Shown piece after piece: positions 5,326-5,686 of a stretch of 5,686 nucleotides of DNA. Location of the stretch: assembly GCA_006227775.1 (NCBI GenBank), contig SBFV01000355.1, positions 1 to 5,686 of the forward strand, read 5' to 3'. The notes beneath the pieces are model-generated. The model was not told where the DNA came from. It did not search any database and saw nothing but the letters and a program-made list of their open reading frames with translations. A program made the position numbers and the translations under genes. The first letter of the stretch is position 1, and each line of letters opens with the position of its first letter. The DNA is from Gammaproteobacteria bacterium. GTDB lineage: Bacteria > Pseudomonadota > Gammaproteobacteria > Chromatiales > Chromatiaceae.

Positions 5326-5562
5326 ATTGGGGCGCCGCGGATAGCGCTCGGAAGATTCGACCTCCCAGTCCTGGGGCGCCTGCTCTACCAGGACATCGCT
5401 ATCCGCGGTCGCAGCCACCTCGGGGATGCGCCGGCTTTCATCCAGCCATTCACCCAGGTCGATAAACCGGCAGCGCTGGCTGCAAAAAGGTCGCCAGGTT
5501 GACTCCGGGGTCCAGGGAACGGATTTGCCGCAGGTAGGACAGGCAACGCTTGGGGTGGTCAT
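5323..5562 (-). CDS. yacG: YacG, zinc-binding DNA gyrase inhibitor
   Basis: Small zinc protein which in E. coli binds GyrB and blocks DNA gyrase from engaging DNA. 79 residues with the ATG at 5562; E. coli YacG has about 65. The zinc site is CPTCGK (8-13) plus CSQRC (27-31), giving ligands C8, C11, C27 and C31. The family signature RPFCSQRCRFIDLGEWLDE spans 24-42, followed by RRIPE. The tail (about 46-79) is mostly acidic, as in E. coli, but longer and ends in a basic RYPRRPN. The open frame continues upstream to an ATG at 5652, but that would add a Pro/Arg-rich stretch with no counterpart and overlap zapD, so the later start is chosen. No clean ribosome site is visible before it. It lies 77 bp after zapD on the same strand and converges on the mutT-type gene, as in E. 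coli. Confidence 0.93.
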   Translation of the reverse strand: MTTPSVACPTCGKSVPWTPESTWRPFCSQRCRFIDLGEWLDESRRIPEVAATADSDVLVEQAPQDWEVESSERYPRRPN

Positions 5563-5639
5563 GGGCCCTGGGAGTCGAGGGGGCGATGGGGGCCGCTCCG
5601 GTAAGCGGGATGGTTTCCGCTTGATCTCATTGAGCGCCC

Positions 5640-5686
5640 TCAAAGCACGCAACAGGTGAGGGTGAATTCCAGGTCCTCACGGACAG
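5640..5686 (-). CDS. zapD: ZapD (YacF), last 14 codons (runs off right edge)
   Basis: The minus strand at the window edge reads VREDLEFTLTCCVL and then a TGA stop. This resembles the C-terminus of ZapD, which in E. coli ends in a hydrophobic LDFELACC-type segment. ZapD bundles FtsZ filaments at the division ring. Its place just upstream of yacG matches the conserved coaE-zapD-yacG order. Only 14 residues can be read, so the call rests on this short end motif and the gene order. Confidence 0.75.
   Translation of the reverse strand, partial: VREDLEFTLTCCVL

Noticed and set aside
5563..5652. N-terminal extension of yacG to the ATG at 5652
   Set aside because: Adds a Pro/Arg-rich stretch not found in the family and overlaps the zapD end; the ATG at 5562 gives the family start.

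Overview
The window is a GC-rich stretch of bacterial chromosome made of core housekeeping genes. The proteins look gammaproteobacterial: RdgB, RNase PH, YicC, YggS and YacG align almost without gaps to my memory of the E. coli proteins, and the MutT-ThiE fusion is a gammaproteobacterial gene type. A non-enteric, high-GC gammaproteobacterium fits best; I cannot name the genus from sequence alone. There are no tRNA or rRNA genes, transposases, CRISPR arrays or phage genes.

Layout: a leftward block covers bases 1-2899. In transcription order (right to left) it holds rph (RNase PH), rdgB (inosine/xanthosine triphosphate pyrophosphatase), yggS (PLP homeostasis protein) and the first 78 codons of proC (pyrroline-5-carboxylate reductase), which runs off the left edge. 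Gaps of 165-276 bp separate these genes, so the block is probably several transcripts. The gap before yggS carries a 14-bp perfect palindrome and a 10-bp-arm dispersed-repeat-like hairpin. A 423-bp divergent intergenic region (2900-3322) follows and contains a roughly 90-nt structured inverted repeat. A rightward pair comes next: yicC (endoribonuclease) and, 34 bp later, a Nudix hydrolase fused to a degenerate ThiE/TenI-like domain. Finally, yacG (gyrase inhibitor, zinc protein) and the last 14 codons of zapD (FtsZ-ring protein) lie leftward, convergent with the fusion gene.

The arrangement joins two gene neighbourhoods that are separate in E. coli: divergent rph/yicC, and mutT convergent with yacG-zapD. 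Functional themes are RNA processing (RNase PH, YicC), nucleotide-pool sanitation (RdgB, MutT domain) and cofactor or amino-acid metabolism (YggS, ProC).

I found no convincing evidence of a new multi-gene system. The items most worth a second look are the eroded ThiE-like domain and the Asp at the MutT base-recognition position, the structured element upstream of yicC, the palindrome upstream of yggS, and a small tandem duplication at the yacG stop codon.
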